A stretch of DNA of 32,151 nt from Gemmatimonadota bacterium (GTDB taxonomy: Bacteria > Gemmatimonadota > Gemmatimonadetes > Gemmatimonadales > Gemmatimonadaceae), in the NCBI GenBank assembly GCA_031127085.1, contig JARIEY010000015.1:1-32151 (forward strand), written 5' to 3'. Of this stretch, positions 23,039 through 32,151 are shown piece by piece. The position numbers and the translations under genes were made by a program. Under the pieces are notes generated by a model. That model was not told the DNA's origin. It ran no database searches and was given only the letters and a program-made list of their open reading frames with translations. Position 1 is the first letter of the stretch, and each line of letters opens with the position of its first letter.

Positions 23039-25309
23039 ATGGCGACGAACGCTGCTGCGACTGAAATCGACTCCCGCCCCTCCTACCTCGCCGCTGGTAT
23101 CGCGGGGGTGCTGGTCTTTCTGCTCTACTTGGTCACGCTCTCGCCCGAAACGGCGATGTGGGACACGAGCGAGTACATCGCGGCGGCCTACACCCTGGGC
23201 ATCCCGCACCCGCCGGGCAATCCGTTCTTTGTCCTGATCGGGCGCGTCTTTGCGATTCTCCCCGTCGCCCCCACCGTGGCGATGCGCATCAACCTGCTGG
23301 CGGCCATCTCAAGTTCCATCGCTGCCGCGATGTGGTTCCTCATCACCGAGCGCGTGCTCGTCGGCTGGTTCGAGAAGCGCTGGCAGCGCATCATGGGCGG
23401 CGCGCTCGCCGTCCTCATTGGCTCCACCGCCTTCACGGTCTGGGCGCAGTCGGTCGTCAACGAAAAGGTCTACACCATCTCGCTCGCCGGCATGGCCATC
23501 ACGGCCTGGCTGACCGTGCGCTGGTGCGACGACCCGGACGGCCCGTCGGCTGACCGCCTGCTCGTCCTGATCGCCTACATCTGCGGCCTCGGCTATTCCA
23601 ACCATATGGCCGGGATGATGGCAGCGCCGGCTGTCGGCCTCGCGGTCCTCATCCGTCGCCCCAAGACCATTCTCCGCTGGCGCCTGCTGCTCGCCGCGGT
23701 GGGAGCGATCATCCTCGGCGGCACGCCGTTCCTGACCCAGCCGATTCGCGCCGCCTACAATCCGGCGGTCAATGAGGGCGAGCCCACCGCCTGCCGTGAC
23801 GGACTCAAGGTGTCGTGCACGTTCAGCAAGGGGACGTACGATGCCTTCATGTACAACTTCAATCGCGGCCAGTACGGCAAGCCGTCCCTGAGCGAGCGCC
23901 AAGCGCCGCTCGGCGCGCAGATCGGCATGTGGTGGCTGTACTTCAAGTGGCAGTGGCTGCGCGATTACGACGGACTGCGCCCCGGCCTGCAGGGCTCACT
24001 GGCGGCGGTCTTCCTCGTCCTCGGCATACTGGGCGGATGGGTGCACTACAAGCGAGACCCTCGAAGCTTCGCCTTCTTTGGGCCGCTGATGTTCACCCTG
24101 ACGCTGCTCCTCATCTATTACATGAACTTCAAGTACGGATACTCACAGGATCCGGACCTTGGAGATTCCGTCCAGCGCGAAGTGCGCGATCGCGACTACT
24201 TCTACCTGTGGAGTTTCTCGGCGTGGAGCGTCTGGGCCGCACTGGGCCTGACCTTCGTGTGGGAATCATTCGCCGCGATTGTCGGCACCGAAAAGGTGAA
24301 GGTCGGCACGGAACAGCTGGAACTGCCGACCAACCGCGGCTGGGCGATGACGTCGCCCGTGCTGTTGCTCGCCTTCGTCCCGCTCTTCGGCAACTGGGAC
24401 GCCGCCTCGCGCCGCGGCGAGACCGACACGGGTGACTTCGCCGTCGACCTGTTGAACAGCGTCGAACCGTACGGTGTGCTGGTGACGGTCGGCGATAACG
24501 ACACGTTCCCGCTCTGGTACGCGCAGGAAGTACTGGGCGTGCGCAAAGACGTCGTGGTGGCCAACACGTCGCTGCTCAACACCGACTGGTATACCCGGCA
24601 GCTGCTGCGCCGTCCGGTCTTTGACTACGACACGGCTAAGGGACCGTCCGCGTATCGCGGCAAGACCTGGGTGAAGCCCACGGGCGCGCCGTTCAATATG
24701 ACGATGGAAGAGGCCGACGCGGTCCCGCTCGGCGACACCATGGATCAGCCGCAGGTCTTCGTCGCCGGGAAAATCCGCGCGGTGATTGAACCGCGCTTCC
24801 TCGCCCGCGCCGACATCTTCGTGCTGAAGATGATCCAGGACAACAAGCGCCCCGTGTACTTCAGCCGAACCTCGGGCGGGTATCCGTTCGAGCTCGGCCT
24901 GGGCAGCTATGTCCTGACGCAGGGGCTGGCGCGCAAGCTGCTCACCGACTCGATCGTCGGCGGCAAGGACACCGTGCGCGTGCAGGGTGAGGGATGGGTG
25001 GACGTCGCGCGCATGAAGTCGCTGACGGCGGAGTATCGCGCGCCCGCCGCGCTCGAGAAGAAGAACAAGTGGGTGGACAAGGCGTCGGTCGGTATCCCCT
25101 ACCTGTACGTCTCCACCAACTACGTGCTCGCGGAAGCGCTCAACAACCTGGGCGACAAGGCGGGATCGGATAAGGCGCTGGACGCCGCGATGCGGGTCGC
25201 GAAGGCGACGGGACTCGGTGACCTGTTCGCCGGAGCCACCCCGGCCCCGCCGCCGCCAGTCGTGTCGGGTGACTCCGCGCGCAAGACGGCAGTGCCTGTG
25301 AAACCGTAG
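23039..25309 (+). CDS. DUF2723 (GT-C/TMEM260-like) membrane protein
   Basis: 756 residues. The N-terminal part (about 1-460) is polytopic, with the first span near 18-35 and about ten spans in total. A luminal/periplasmic loop carries WDTSEYIAAAYTLGIPHPPG at 41-60, with the acidic D42/E45 pair and PPGNP typical of the DUF2723 family. That family is related to GT-C glycosyltransferases using polyprenyl-linked sugars, including TMEM260. The C-terminal half is soluble, with GDNDTFPLWYAQEVLGVRKDV near 484-505, and a Pro-rich tail. A transferase acting on surface proteins is the likely role, but no substrate is shown. The start at 23039 has no clear Shine-Dalgarno. It is preceded by the hexamer array. 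Confidence 0.85.
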   Translation: MATNAAATEIDSRPSYLAAGIAGVLVFLLYLVTLSPETAMWDTSEYIAAAYTLGIPHPPGNPFFVLIGRVFAILPVAPTVAMRINLLAAISSSIAAAMWFLITERVLVGWFEKRWQRIMGGALAVLIGSTAFTVWAQSVVNEKVYTISLAGMAITAWLTVRWCDDPDGPSADRLLVLIAYICGLGYSNHMAGMMAAPAVGLAVLIRRPKTILRWRLLLAAVGAIILGGTPFLTQPIRAAYNPAVNEGEPTACRDGLKVSCTFSKGTYDAFMYNFNRGQYGKPSLSERQAPLGAQIGMWWLYFKWQWLRDYDGLRPGLQGSLAAVFLVLGILGGWVHYKRDPRSFAFFGPLMFTLTLLLIYYMNFKYGYSQDPDLGDSVQREVRDRDYFYLWSFSAWSVWAALGLTFVWESFAAIVGTEKVKVGTEQLELPTNRGWAMTSPVLLLAFVPLFGNWDAASRRGETDTGDFAVDLLNSVEPYGVLVTVGDNDTFPLWYAQEVLGVRKDVVVANTSLLNTDWYTRQLLRRPVFDYDTAKGPSAYRGKTWVKPTGAPFNMTMEEADAVPLGDTMDQPQVFVAGKIRAVIEPRFLARADIFVLKMIQDNKRPVYFSRTSGGYPFELGLGSYVLTQGLARKLLTDSIVGGKDTVRVQGEGWVDVARMKSLTAEYRAPAALEKKNKWVDKASVGIPYLYVSTNYVLAEALNNLGDKAGSDKALDAAMRVAKATGLGDLFAGATPAPPPPVVSGDSARKTAVPVKP

Positions 25310-25317
25310 GGACGCGA

Positions 25318-25336
25318 GCCGCTACGCCGTAGCGGC
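25318..25336. terminator. Hairpin at the convergent ends of the DUF2723 and Hpt genes
   Basis: GCCGCTAC at 25318-25325 pairs perfectly with GTAGCGGC at 25329-25336 around a GCC loop, 9 nt after the DUF2723 stop. It covers the Hpt stop codon (25322-25324). It could terminate transcription from both sides, although there is no U-tract. Confidence 0.5.
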
Positions 25337-25675
25337 CTTGAGCCACTCCGCGGCCGTCGTATACGTCTCGTGTACGGCGGCCGCGTGCGTTTGCACCGCC
25401 GCGAGATCGCCGTGCTTGGCCGCCTGTTCCGCGGCAAGGCATGCATCGGCCATCGCGTTCAGCCCGAGTTGCCGCGAGCTCCCCTTGAGCGCGTGCGCCG
25501 CCTCCGCGACGCCCGTCAGATCTCCGGTATCGGCCGCGCCCTGGAGCGCACGAATCCGCCCCGCCGAGTACTCGACGAAGACCGTCACCATCTGCTTGAC
25601 GAGATCATCACCACCGAGGGCGCGGAGCCCATCGAGGGCGGCAAGCACGGGTTCGGGGATTTCGTGCAACGGCAT
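25322..25675 (-). CDS. Hpt-domain phosphotransfer protein
   Basis: 117 residues forming a single Hpt helical bundle. The phospho-accepting histidine is H61 in AAHALKGSSRQLGL, the diagnostic Hpt motif. Flanking helices (PEPVLAALDGLRALGGDDLV and an Ala-rich C-terminal helix) fit the fold. The start is ATG at 25675; an earlier start in the same frame adds an unrelated stretch. It is divergent from, and 293 nt away from, a hybrid histidine kinase that has a receiver domain but no Hpt. A phosphorelay from that receiver to this protein is therefore an obvious inference. No output response regulator is in the window. Confidence 0.88.
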   Translation of the reverse strand: MPLHEIPEPVLAALDGLRALGGDDLVKQMVTVFVEYSAGRIRALQGAADTGDLTGVAEAAHALKGSSRQLGLNAMADACLAAEQAAKHGDLAAVQTHAAAVHETYTTAAEWLKAATA

Positions 25676-25968
25676 CTCCGAGGGTTGACGTGGGGGGCGA
25701 CCCACAATGTAGTGCAAACGCGCCGATCTGTCGCGGGCGTTCCCGACGTGACCTCCGTTCCCCCTCACGCCGGAGGCCCGGTGCGGCGCCGTTTGCGGGC
25801 ACGTCCCGATCCCCGTAGGATTCACCCCAACCCGCGACGACAAAAAGCACACCGTCGCGCGCGTCCGTTGAAAAACGCCCCCCAGGCACGGCAGGTCTCC
25901 TCTTCCAGCCACGTTTCCCGGTCACCGACCGGGCGGCGCCTCGGGGTGTTCGTGATCCACCACGCACG
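25676..25968. promoter_or_regulatory. Divergent Hpt/kinase regulatory region
   Basis: No gene is seen in this 293-bp divergent spacer. Near the kinase start lies a perfect interrupted palindrome, CCCGGTC-ACC-GACCGGG at 25917-25933, which is a plausible operator or a stem of the leader. No standard promoter hexamers or heptamer arrays were found here, in contrast with several other spacers. Confidence 0.4.
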
Positions 25969-28900
25969 ATGAGCGAACATCCGTCGACGGGCGAACAACG
26001 CGCCACGCAGGTGGCGCGCGTCGTGGCCGTCCTGACCGTTCTCGCCGGGCTGGTCGTGCTGACCGGGTGGGCATTCGACATCCGCGCCCTCACGAGCGTG
26101 CGACCGGGCTGGCCGACGATGAAGGCGAACTCGGCCATCGGCTCGCTGCTCGTCGGGTTGGGACTGATGGCGTATGCGGGGCCCTCAGATGCCCCGCCGG
26201 CGCGTGTTGCGGCCTGGCGGGCGATTGCCTGCGCGTGCGGCGCGGGTGCGGCGTTCATTGGGATCATCACTCTTCTCGAGTACTTGCTCGGCTGGAATGC
26301 CGGCATCGATACCGTGCTCTTCGCCGAGGCGGCGCGCGGCGCGGCCTCCACGCACCCCGGTCGTATGGCCCCCGAAACGGCGCTCGGCTACAGCGCACTG
26401 GGGCTGGCGCTCGTGCTGGCCGCCAGCCGGTGGAAGAACGAGACCGCCGGGCTGGCGGCGGCCAGTCTCGCGGTGGCCGCCGTGGCCATTGGCGTGGCGA
26501 CGCTGACCGCCGTTGGCACGCTGCAACTCGGACGCGAGGGGTGGCTCGGAGCCACGGTCGGCTCGCTCCCCACGGCGCTGCTGATCCCGTCGGTTGGTCT
26601 CTCCATCATCGCGCTCGTCTGGACGCGAGTGCCCGCCATTTGGACCCTGGGAAGCCGCGCGTCCGCTTCGTTTGGGGTGGGCCTGCTGCTCTTGGTCATT
26701 GGCGGACTCTTCGTGAGTCGCACGCAAGGGCTGCTCCAGAGTCGCGCCGCGGAGATTGGGGAGCACGAAGGCGTGCGTCTGGAGGTCCATCGCATCGCCG
26801 CGCTGGCGATCCGCACGCAGTCGATCGTCAACGCATCCCTCGCCCTTGAGGCGAGTGCCCTCCGCGCGCAGCTCGATACCGCGAGGGCGGGCTCCGACTC
26901 CGCACACGCGGCGCTGCACGCGCTCGTCGACGCGGCGGGCATGCAGGCCCACGCGCATCATCTCGCGGTCGTGGACACGATCATGGCCGAGCAGCGCGCG
27001 CTGCAGGATCGCACGCTCGACGCGGAGCGCACCGACCGCGACATCCTGGCGCACCGCGAGCGCGTGCGGGTTGGGCTGGCGGACATGATGCGCCGCCATC
27101 GGCTCTTGCAGGATCTCGAGCAGGACCATGCGGTCGTGATCGACTCGCTTCGCCTCGATGTGCTCGAAGCCGAACGCAACGCCTACGCCGTGATCAGCGC
27201 GACGACGGCAGGAAGCGTCATTGTCTTCATTATCGCATTGCTCGGGCTCAATCGGCTGGAGCGCCGCCGCCGCGATGCCACCGCGCGGCTCCGGGAAAGC
27301 GAGTTTCGCTGGAAGTTCGCCATTGAGGGGGCCGGCGACGGGCTCTGGGACTGGGATGTTCGCGCCGGGACTGTCTTCTTCAGCCGTCGCTGGAAGCAGA
27401 TGCTGGGATACACCGAGCACGAAGTAGGCGCGACGCTGCACGACTGGACGTCGCGCGTGCATCCGGACGATCTCGATGGAGCCCAAGAGGCCCTGCGGCT
27501 TCATCTGGCCGATGCCACGCCCACCTACTTCAGCGAGCACCGGGTGCGGCACCGGGATGGCAGTTGGCTGTGGGTCCTCGACCGCGGCGTCGTGGTGCAG
27601 CGCGACCCCGATGGGCAATCGTTGCGTGTGATTGGCACGCAGAGCGATGTCACGGCGCGGCGGCGCATTGAGCAGGACCTGCTCGAGAGCGAGGCCCGCT
27701 ACCGCGGACTCGTCGAATCCTCGCCCGACGCCATCTTCATCCACCGCGGCGGCAACATCATCTTCGTCAATCAGGCGGCGGTGCAGATGATGGCGGCCGA
27801 CTCGCCGGCCGACTTGATTGGCACGCCGCTGCTGGAGCGGGTTCATCCAGAGAGCCGTGCGCTGGCGCTCGAGCGCATACGCCGAGGGCTCGCCGACGGC
27901 ACCCCAGCGCCGTTGCTCGAGGAGCGCCTCATCCGGCTCGACGGCACCACGCTGTACGCCGATGTTACGGGGATTGTGATCACCTTCGACGGCACTCCCG
28001 CCGTGTTGGCCTCGGCACACGACATCACGAACCGCAAGGCGGCGGTCGAAGGGCTCGCACTCAGCGAAGCGCGCTTCCGCACGATGTTCGACGAAGCGCC
28101 GCTCGGCATGGCGGTGATTGACTCGCTGTCCGGCGAGTTGCTCGACGTCAATCGCCGCTACGAGACGATTCTAGGTCGGTCGCGCGAGGCGCTGGTGGGG
28201 CTGGACTGGATGCGGCTCACCCATCCCGACGATGTGCAGTCCGACCTCGATCAGATGGACCGGTTGAATGCCGACGCCGTGCCCGGATTCCAACTGGCGA
28301 AGCGCCTGGTGCACGCCAGCGGGGCGGCCATTTGGGTGAATCTCACGGTCGCGCGCCTCACGCCGGGGCCCGACGGGCGCCGGCGCCATATGGCGATGAT
28401 CGAGGATATCACGGCGCTGAAGCGCGAGGAGGAGACGCGGGCACGGCTCGAGACGCAGTTGCAGGCGTCGCAGCGCATGGAGTCCGTGGGCCGGCTTGCC
28501 GGTGGCGTGGCGCACGACTTCAACAACATGCTGGGCGTCATTCTTGGCACCACCGAACTTTCACTGCGGCAGGTAGATCCGGCGAGCCCGCTCCACGCTG
28601 ACCTGCGGGAGATTCAAGGGGCGGCGCGGCGCTCCGCCGACCTGACGCGCCAGTTGCTCTCATTTGCCCGCCGGCAGGTGGTGGCCCCCACGGTGCTCGA
28701 CCTGAACGAATCGGTGAGCGGCTCGCTGAAGATGCTCCAGCGCCTGATCGGTGAGGACGTGCACCTCGCGTGGAACCCCGCGGCCTCCCTCTGGCCCGTG
28801 ACGATGGATCCCTCGCAACTCGACCAGGTGCTGACCAATCTGGTGCTGAATGCCCGGCACGCCATCGCGGACGTTGGCACGATCACCATTGCCACCGAGA

Positions 28901-29619
28901 ACCGGCCGATCGACGCCGCCTTCTGCGAGCACCACCCGGACGCCGTCCCCGGCGATTTCGTCTGCCTGCGCGTGCGCGACACGGGGAGCGGCATCGACCC
29001 CGACGTCCTGGCGCACATTTTTGAGCCCTTCTACACGACCAAGGCGCTCGGTGAGGGGACGGGGCTGGGCCTGGCCACGGTCTATGGGGCGGTCCGGCAG
29101 AATCAGGGGTTCATCACGGTCGACAGCGCCCCGGGGCGCGGGGCCACGTTCGACGTCTACCTCCCCCGCCACCTCGCGGGCCCCACCCGCGGCCGTGCCT
29201 CTGGGGCAATGGAGGTGATCGCCGAGGGACGCGAAACCGTGCTGGTGGTCGAGGACGAGCCGGCGATCCTGCGGATGACCACCCGGATGCTGGAGTCGCA
29301 GGGATACGCCGTGCTCGGAACGTCGAGCCCCCAAGACGCCGTGCGAATGGTCAGCGAACGCGCCTGCGACATCGACCTGCTGCTGACCGATGTGGTGATG
29401 CCACTGATGAATGGCCGCGACCTGGCGGCAACCCTGGTAACGATCTGCCCACGCCTGCGCGTGCTCTTCATGTCGGGGCACACGGCCGACGTGATGGCCA
29501 AGCGCGGCATCGTCGAAGGGGGCGTGAGCTTTCTCCAAAAGCCGTTCACCACCGCCGATCTCGCGCGGCGCGTGCGAGAGGTGCTGGACGCCGCGGACCC
29601 ACCGGGGCCGCCCGTGTAA
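25969..29619 (+). CDS. Hybrid histidine kinase with membrane sensor, three PAS domains and receiver
   Basis: 1216 residues. The N-terminal membrane region (about 16-250) has roughly seven spans and is followed by a helical loop (about 260-405) rich in Ala/Arg that resembles a CHASE-type sensor, then a further span near 410-428. Three PAS domains follow (about 444-560, 572-690 and 698-815), then HisKA with phospho-acceptor H849 in GGVAHDFNN. The HATPase domain has NLVLNARHA (N957, N961), D1004 in DTGSGID and GTGLGLATVYG. The C-terminal receiver has the acidic pair in VVEDEP (1093-1098), phospho-Asp D1141 in LLLTDVVMP and K1191 in QKPF. It lacks an Hpt domain, which the divergent neighbour supplies. 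The signal it senses is unknown. Confidence 0.93.
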   Translation: MSEHPSTGEQRATQVARVVAVLTVLAGLVVLTGWAFDIRALTSVRPGWPTMKANSAIGSLLVGLGLMAYAGPSDAPPARVAAWRAIACACGAGAAFIGIITLLEYLLGWNAGIDTVLFAEAARGAASTHPGRMAPETALGYSALGLALVLAASRWKNETAGLAAASLAVAAVAIGVATLTAVGTLQLGREGWLGATVGSLPTALLIPSVGLSIIALVWTRVPAIWTLGSRASASFGVGLLLLVIGGLFVSRTQGLLQSRAAEIGEHEGVRLEVHRIAALAIRTQSIVNASLALEASALRAQLDTARAGSDSAHAALHALVDAAGMQAHAHHLAVVDTIMAEQRALQDRTLDAERTDRDILAHRERVRVGLADMMRRHRLLQDLEQDHAVVIDSLRLDVLEAERNAYAVISATTAGSVIVFIIALLGLNRLERRRRDATARLRESEFRWKFAIEGAGDGLWDWDVRAGTVFFSRRWKQMLGYTEHEVGATLHDWTSRVHPDDLDGAQEALRLHLADATPTYFSEHRVRHRDGSWLWVLDRGVVVQRDPDGQSLRVIGTQSDVTARRRIEQDLLESEARYRGLVESSPDAIFIHRGGNIIFVNQAAVQMMAADSPADLIGTPLLERVHPESRALALERIRRGLADGTPAPLLEERLIRLDGTTLYADVTGIVITFDGTPAVLASAHDITNRKAAVEGLALSEARFRTMFDEAPLGMAVIDSLSGELLDVNRRYETILGRSREALVGLDWMRLTHPDDVQSDLDQMDRLNADAVPGFQLAKRLVHASGAAIWVNLTVARLTPGPDGRRRHMAMIEDITALKREEETRARLETQLQASQRMESVGRLAGGVAHDFNNMLGVILGTTELSLRQVDPASPLHADLREIQGAARRSADLTRQLLSFARRQVVAPTVLDLNESVSGSLKMLQRLIGEDVHLAWNPAASLWPVTMDPSQLDQVLTNLVLNARHAIADVGTITIATENRPIDAAFCEHHPDAVPGDFVCLRVRDTGSGIDPDVLAHIFEPFYTTKALGEGTGLGLATVYGAVRQNQGFITVDSAPGRGATFDVYLPRHLAGPTRGRASGAMEVIAEGRETVLVVEDEPAILRMTTRMLESQGYAVLGTSSPQDAVRMVSERACDIDLLLTDVVMPLMNGRDLAATLVTICPRLRVLFMSGHTADVMAKRGIVEGGVSFLQKPFTTADLARRVREVLDAADPPGPPV

Positions 29620-29703
29620 CGGCGGGGACCGCGCCCCTCATCAGGCGGTGACCCCGGCGTTAGGTTTCAAGAGTCTCAAAACCCGGAACGAAGCCGTCCC
29701 GCC

Positions 29704-32151
29704 ATGGAACATTTCCCGCCGGCCACCGGCCCCGCCGCTGATGACGCCATCACGGCCTTTCGCGAACGCGTCCTCGATAAGCTGCTCTACCACGTAGGCA
29801 AGGACGCGAGCCACGCCCTCGAGCATGACTGGTTCATGGCGACCGCGCTCGCCACACGCGACTACGTCACCCAACACTGGATGGACTCGACGCGGCGCAC
29901 CTACCGCGAGGGAAGTAAGCGCGTCTACTACTTCTCCCTGGAGTTCCTGATCGGCCGCCAGCTCTTCGAGGCGCTCGGGAACCTGGGGCTCGTTGAGACG
30001 GCGCGGCAGGCGCTGCAGGACCTGGGCGTGGACCTCGACCGGCTCCGCAAGCGCGAAGCCGACCCGGGCCTCGGCAATGGTGGTCTCGGCCGACTCGCCG
30101 CCTGCTATCTGGAGAGTATGTCGACGATGCGGATCCCGGCGTACGGCTACGGGATCCGCTACGATCACGGCATTTTCCGGCAAGCGCTGAACGACGGCTG
30201 GCAAGTGGAACTGCCCGAGGAATGGCTGTCGTCGGGCTTCCCTTGGGAGTTTGAACGCCCCGAGGTGAACTACACGATCGGCTTCGGCGGCAGCGTCGAG
30301 CAAGTCGAAGGGACGGACGGCACGACACGCGCCGTCTGGCGTCCGGTCGACAGCGTGAAGGCCGTGGCCTACGACACGCCCATCGTCGGGTGGCGCGGGG
30401 CGCACGTCAACACGCTTCGCCTCTGGTCCGCGCGCGCGGCAGACCCGATCTCGCTGGATGACTTCAACCGCGGTGATCACGTGGGCGCGCTTGCCGAGCG
30501 CGTGCGGATGGAAGCGATCTCGCGCGTGCTCTACCCGAGCGACCACACCCCCGCCGGCCACGAACTGCGACTTCGCCAGGAGATGTTCTTCGCCTCGGCG
30601 TCGCTGCAAGACATCCTGCGCCGCCATCAGGCGCAGCACGGCGATCTGCTCTCCCTGCCCGACCACGTCGCCATTCAGCTGAACGACACGCATCCGGTCA
30701 TCGCCATCCCGGAACTGCTGCGGCTGCTCGTGGACGTGCACGGCATGAACTGGGAGCTCGCGTGGGACATCACGCGGTCGGTGTTCAACTACACCAACCA
30801 CACGCTCCTGCCCGAGGCGCTGGAAAAGTGGTCCGTGGCGCTGATGGAGGGTCTGCTGCCGCGGCATATGCAGATCATCTATCTCATCAACGCCCTGCAC
30901 CTCGACGAACTGCGCACACGCGGCTGCGACGACGCGCAGCTGCTCTCCACGGTCTCGCTCATCGAGGAGAACGGCGGACGCGCGGTGCGAATGGGCAACC
31001 TGGCTTTCCTGGGCTCGCAGCACGTCAACGGCGTGTCGGCGCTCCACACGGAGCTGATGCGCAAGACGGTTTTCCGCGAGTTCGAGTCGCTCTACCCCGG
31101 GCGCATCGTCAATAAGACCAACGGCATCACGTTCCGTCGGTGGCTGTATCAGGCCAATCCGGCGCTGACGGATCTCATCATTCGTGCGGTGGGCCCCACG
31201 GTGATGGATGACGAAAGCCGGCTGCAGGAATTGATTCCGTTCGCCGACGACTCTTCATTCCGCGAGCGGTTCGCCGCGATCCGGCGCGCCAACAAGGTCG
31301 CGCTGGGCCGGCTGGTCGCCGAGCGGCTGTCCATTCCGCTCAACCCGGACGCGATCTTCGACGTCCACATCAAGCGGATTCACGAGTACAAGCGGCAGTT
31401 GCTCAACCTGCTCGAGACGATTGCGCTCTTCAACGAAATGCGCGCTCGTCCCACCGCGCAGTGGGTGCCGCGCGTCAAGATTTTCGCGGGCAAGGCGGCA
31501 GCGGGTTACCACCAGGCCAAGCTCATCATCAAGCTGGCCACCGACATCGCGCGCATCGTGAACCGCGACCCGGTGGTGCGCGAGCGGCTGAAGGTCGTCT
31601 TCCTGCCGAACTACAACGTCAGCCTGGCCGAATCGATCATCCCCGCAGCCGACCTGTCGGAGCAGATCTCGACCGCCGGAATGGAAGCGTCGGGCACCGG
31701 TAACATGAAGCTGGCGCTGAACGGCGCGCTGACCATTGGCACGCTCGACGGCGCCAACATCGAGATCAAGGAACACGTCGGCGACGACAACATCTTCATC
31801 TTCGGCCTGCTGGCCGAGGAAGTGGCGGAGCGCCGTCGCGCCGGGCTCGACATGACCGAAACGATCGTCGCATCGCCGGCGCTCGCCCAGGTGCTGGACG
31901 ACCTCGAGTCGGGGCTGTTCTCTCCCGACGATCGGTCGCGCTACAAGGGACTGGTCGATTCGCTGCGGCACCACGACTTCTTCATGGTGTGCGCCGACTT
32001 CGAGGCGTACCGCACGATGCAGCGGCAGATTGGCACGCTGTACCGCGATCCGGCGGCGTGGTGGAAGATGTCGATCCTCAACACCGCGCGGATGGGCTGG
32101 TTCTCAGCCGATCGTGCGATCCTCGAGTACGCGCACCAGATTTGGGATGCC
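29704..32151 (+). CDS. glgP: Glycogen/alpha-glucan phosphorylase, 3' end at window edge
   Basis: 816 codons are visible with no stop before the right edge, against about 815-850 residues in homologues, so only the last few residues are missing. The enzyme releases glucose 1-phosphate from alpha-1,4-glucan. Family motifs include RVYYFSLEFLIGRQL, LGNGGLGRLAACYLESM, QLNDTHPVIAIPEL, and EASGTGNMKLALNGAL, with the PLP lysine at K669. The start is ATG at 29704, 84 nt after the kinase stop; no Shine-Dalgarno is clear. It is plus-strand and downstream of the kinase. Storage-glycogen turnover is the usual role; maltodextrin use is an alternative. Confidence 0.96.
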   Translation, partial: MEHFPPATGPAADDAITAFRERVLDKLLYHVGKDASHALEHDWFMATALATRDYVTQHWMDSTRRTYREGSKRVYYFSLEFLIGRQLFEALGNLGLVETARQALQDLGVDLDRLRKREADPGLGNGGLGRLAACYLESMSTMRIPAYGYGIRYDHGIFRQALNDGWQVELPEEWLSSGFPWEFERPEVNYTIGFGGSVEQVEGTDGTTRAVWRPVDSVKAVAYDTPIVGWRGAHVNTLRLWSARAADPISLDDFNRGDHVGALAERVRMEAISRVLYPSDHTPAGHELRLRQEMFFASASLQDILRRHQAQHGDLLSLPDHVAIQLNDTHPVIAIPELLRLLVDVHGMNWELAWDITRSVFNYTNHTLLPEALEKWSVALMEGLLPRHMQIIYLINALHLDELRTRGCDDAQLLSTVSLIEENGGRAVRMGNLAFLGSQHVNGVSALHTELMRKTVFREFESLYPGRIVNKTNGITFRRWLYQANPALTDLIIRAVGPTVMDDESRLQELIPFADDSSFRERFAAIRRANKVALGRLVAERLSIPLNPDAIFDVHIKRIHEYKRQLLNLLETIALFNEMRARPTAQWVPRVKIFAGKAAAGYHQAKLIIKLATDIARIVNRDPVVRERLKVVFLPNYNVSLAESIIPAADLSEQISTAGMEASGTGNMKLALNGALTIGTLDGANIEIKEHVGDDNIFIFGLLAEEVAERRRAGLDMTETIVASPALAQVLDDLESGLFSPDDRSRYKGLVDSLRHHDFFMVCADFEAYRTMQRQIGTLYRDPAAWWKMSILNTARMGWFSADRAILEYAHQIWDA

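Overview
The window is about 32 kb of GC-rich bacterial DNA with dense coding, many 1-11 nt gene overlaps and no phage, IS, CRISPR or RNA genes that I can see. The gene styles (Gemmatimonadota/Bacteroidota-type Ig-like lipoprotein, DUF2723 membrane protein, leucine dehydrogenase, CPBP protease, Uma2 nuclease, PurN with a GGHGMYG motif) suggest a heterotroph of the Gemmatimonadota or a near relative. That is an inference from gene content; no 16S or marker tree was available.

Left part (1-10280, all minus strand). Read in the direction of transcription: a small signal-peptide protein, an M29-like metallopeptidase, an acetyl-CoA acetyltransferase, a CPBP membrane protease, 3-hydroxybutyryl-CoA dehydrogenase, acyl-CoA dehydrogenase, leucine dehydrogenase, RpiB, GlyA and a secreted S15/CocE-type hydrolase cut by the left edge. 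Thiolase, HBD and acyl-CoA dehydrogenase are three of the four steps of short-chain acyl-CoA interconversion; the crotonase step is not in the window. Leucine dehydrogenase and GlyA connect it to amino-acid and C1 metabolism.

Middle (10281-13987). A Uma2-family nuclease gene (+) lies between two minus-strand genes for small glycine-rich, signal-peptide-bearing proteins that look like distant paralogues. ThrS and a 51-residue single-span membrane protein follow on the minus strand.

Right part (14138-25309, plus strand). valS, an Ig-like lipoprotein gene, selA, gmhB and purN are chained by start/stop overlaps or a 1-nt gap. purH and a large DUF2723 membrane protein follow, each preceded by a repeat-filled spacer. 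Then come a minus-strand Hpt protein, a divergent 1216-residue hybrid histidine kinase with a C-terminal receiver (a likely phosphorelay pair), and glycogen phosphorylase running off the right edge.

The most unusual feature is the intergenic DNA. At least seven spacers hold degenerate tandem arrays with 6-, 7-, 9- or 13-nt periods, from several unrelated sequence families: RGATGGC heptamers at three loci, a TCTACCN heptamer, a 7+6-nt GATT family, a GGGAAG-like hexamer and a 9-nt CACCAAGAG type. They sit directly 5' of start codons. The part nearest the gene is pyrimidine-rich on the sense strand; in the three two-armed arrays the distal arm is the purine-rich complement, so the transcript can fold. 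The genes behind them mostly lack a clear Shine-Dalgarno. No array overlaps a confidently placed coding region by more than a stop codon.
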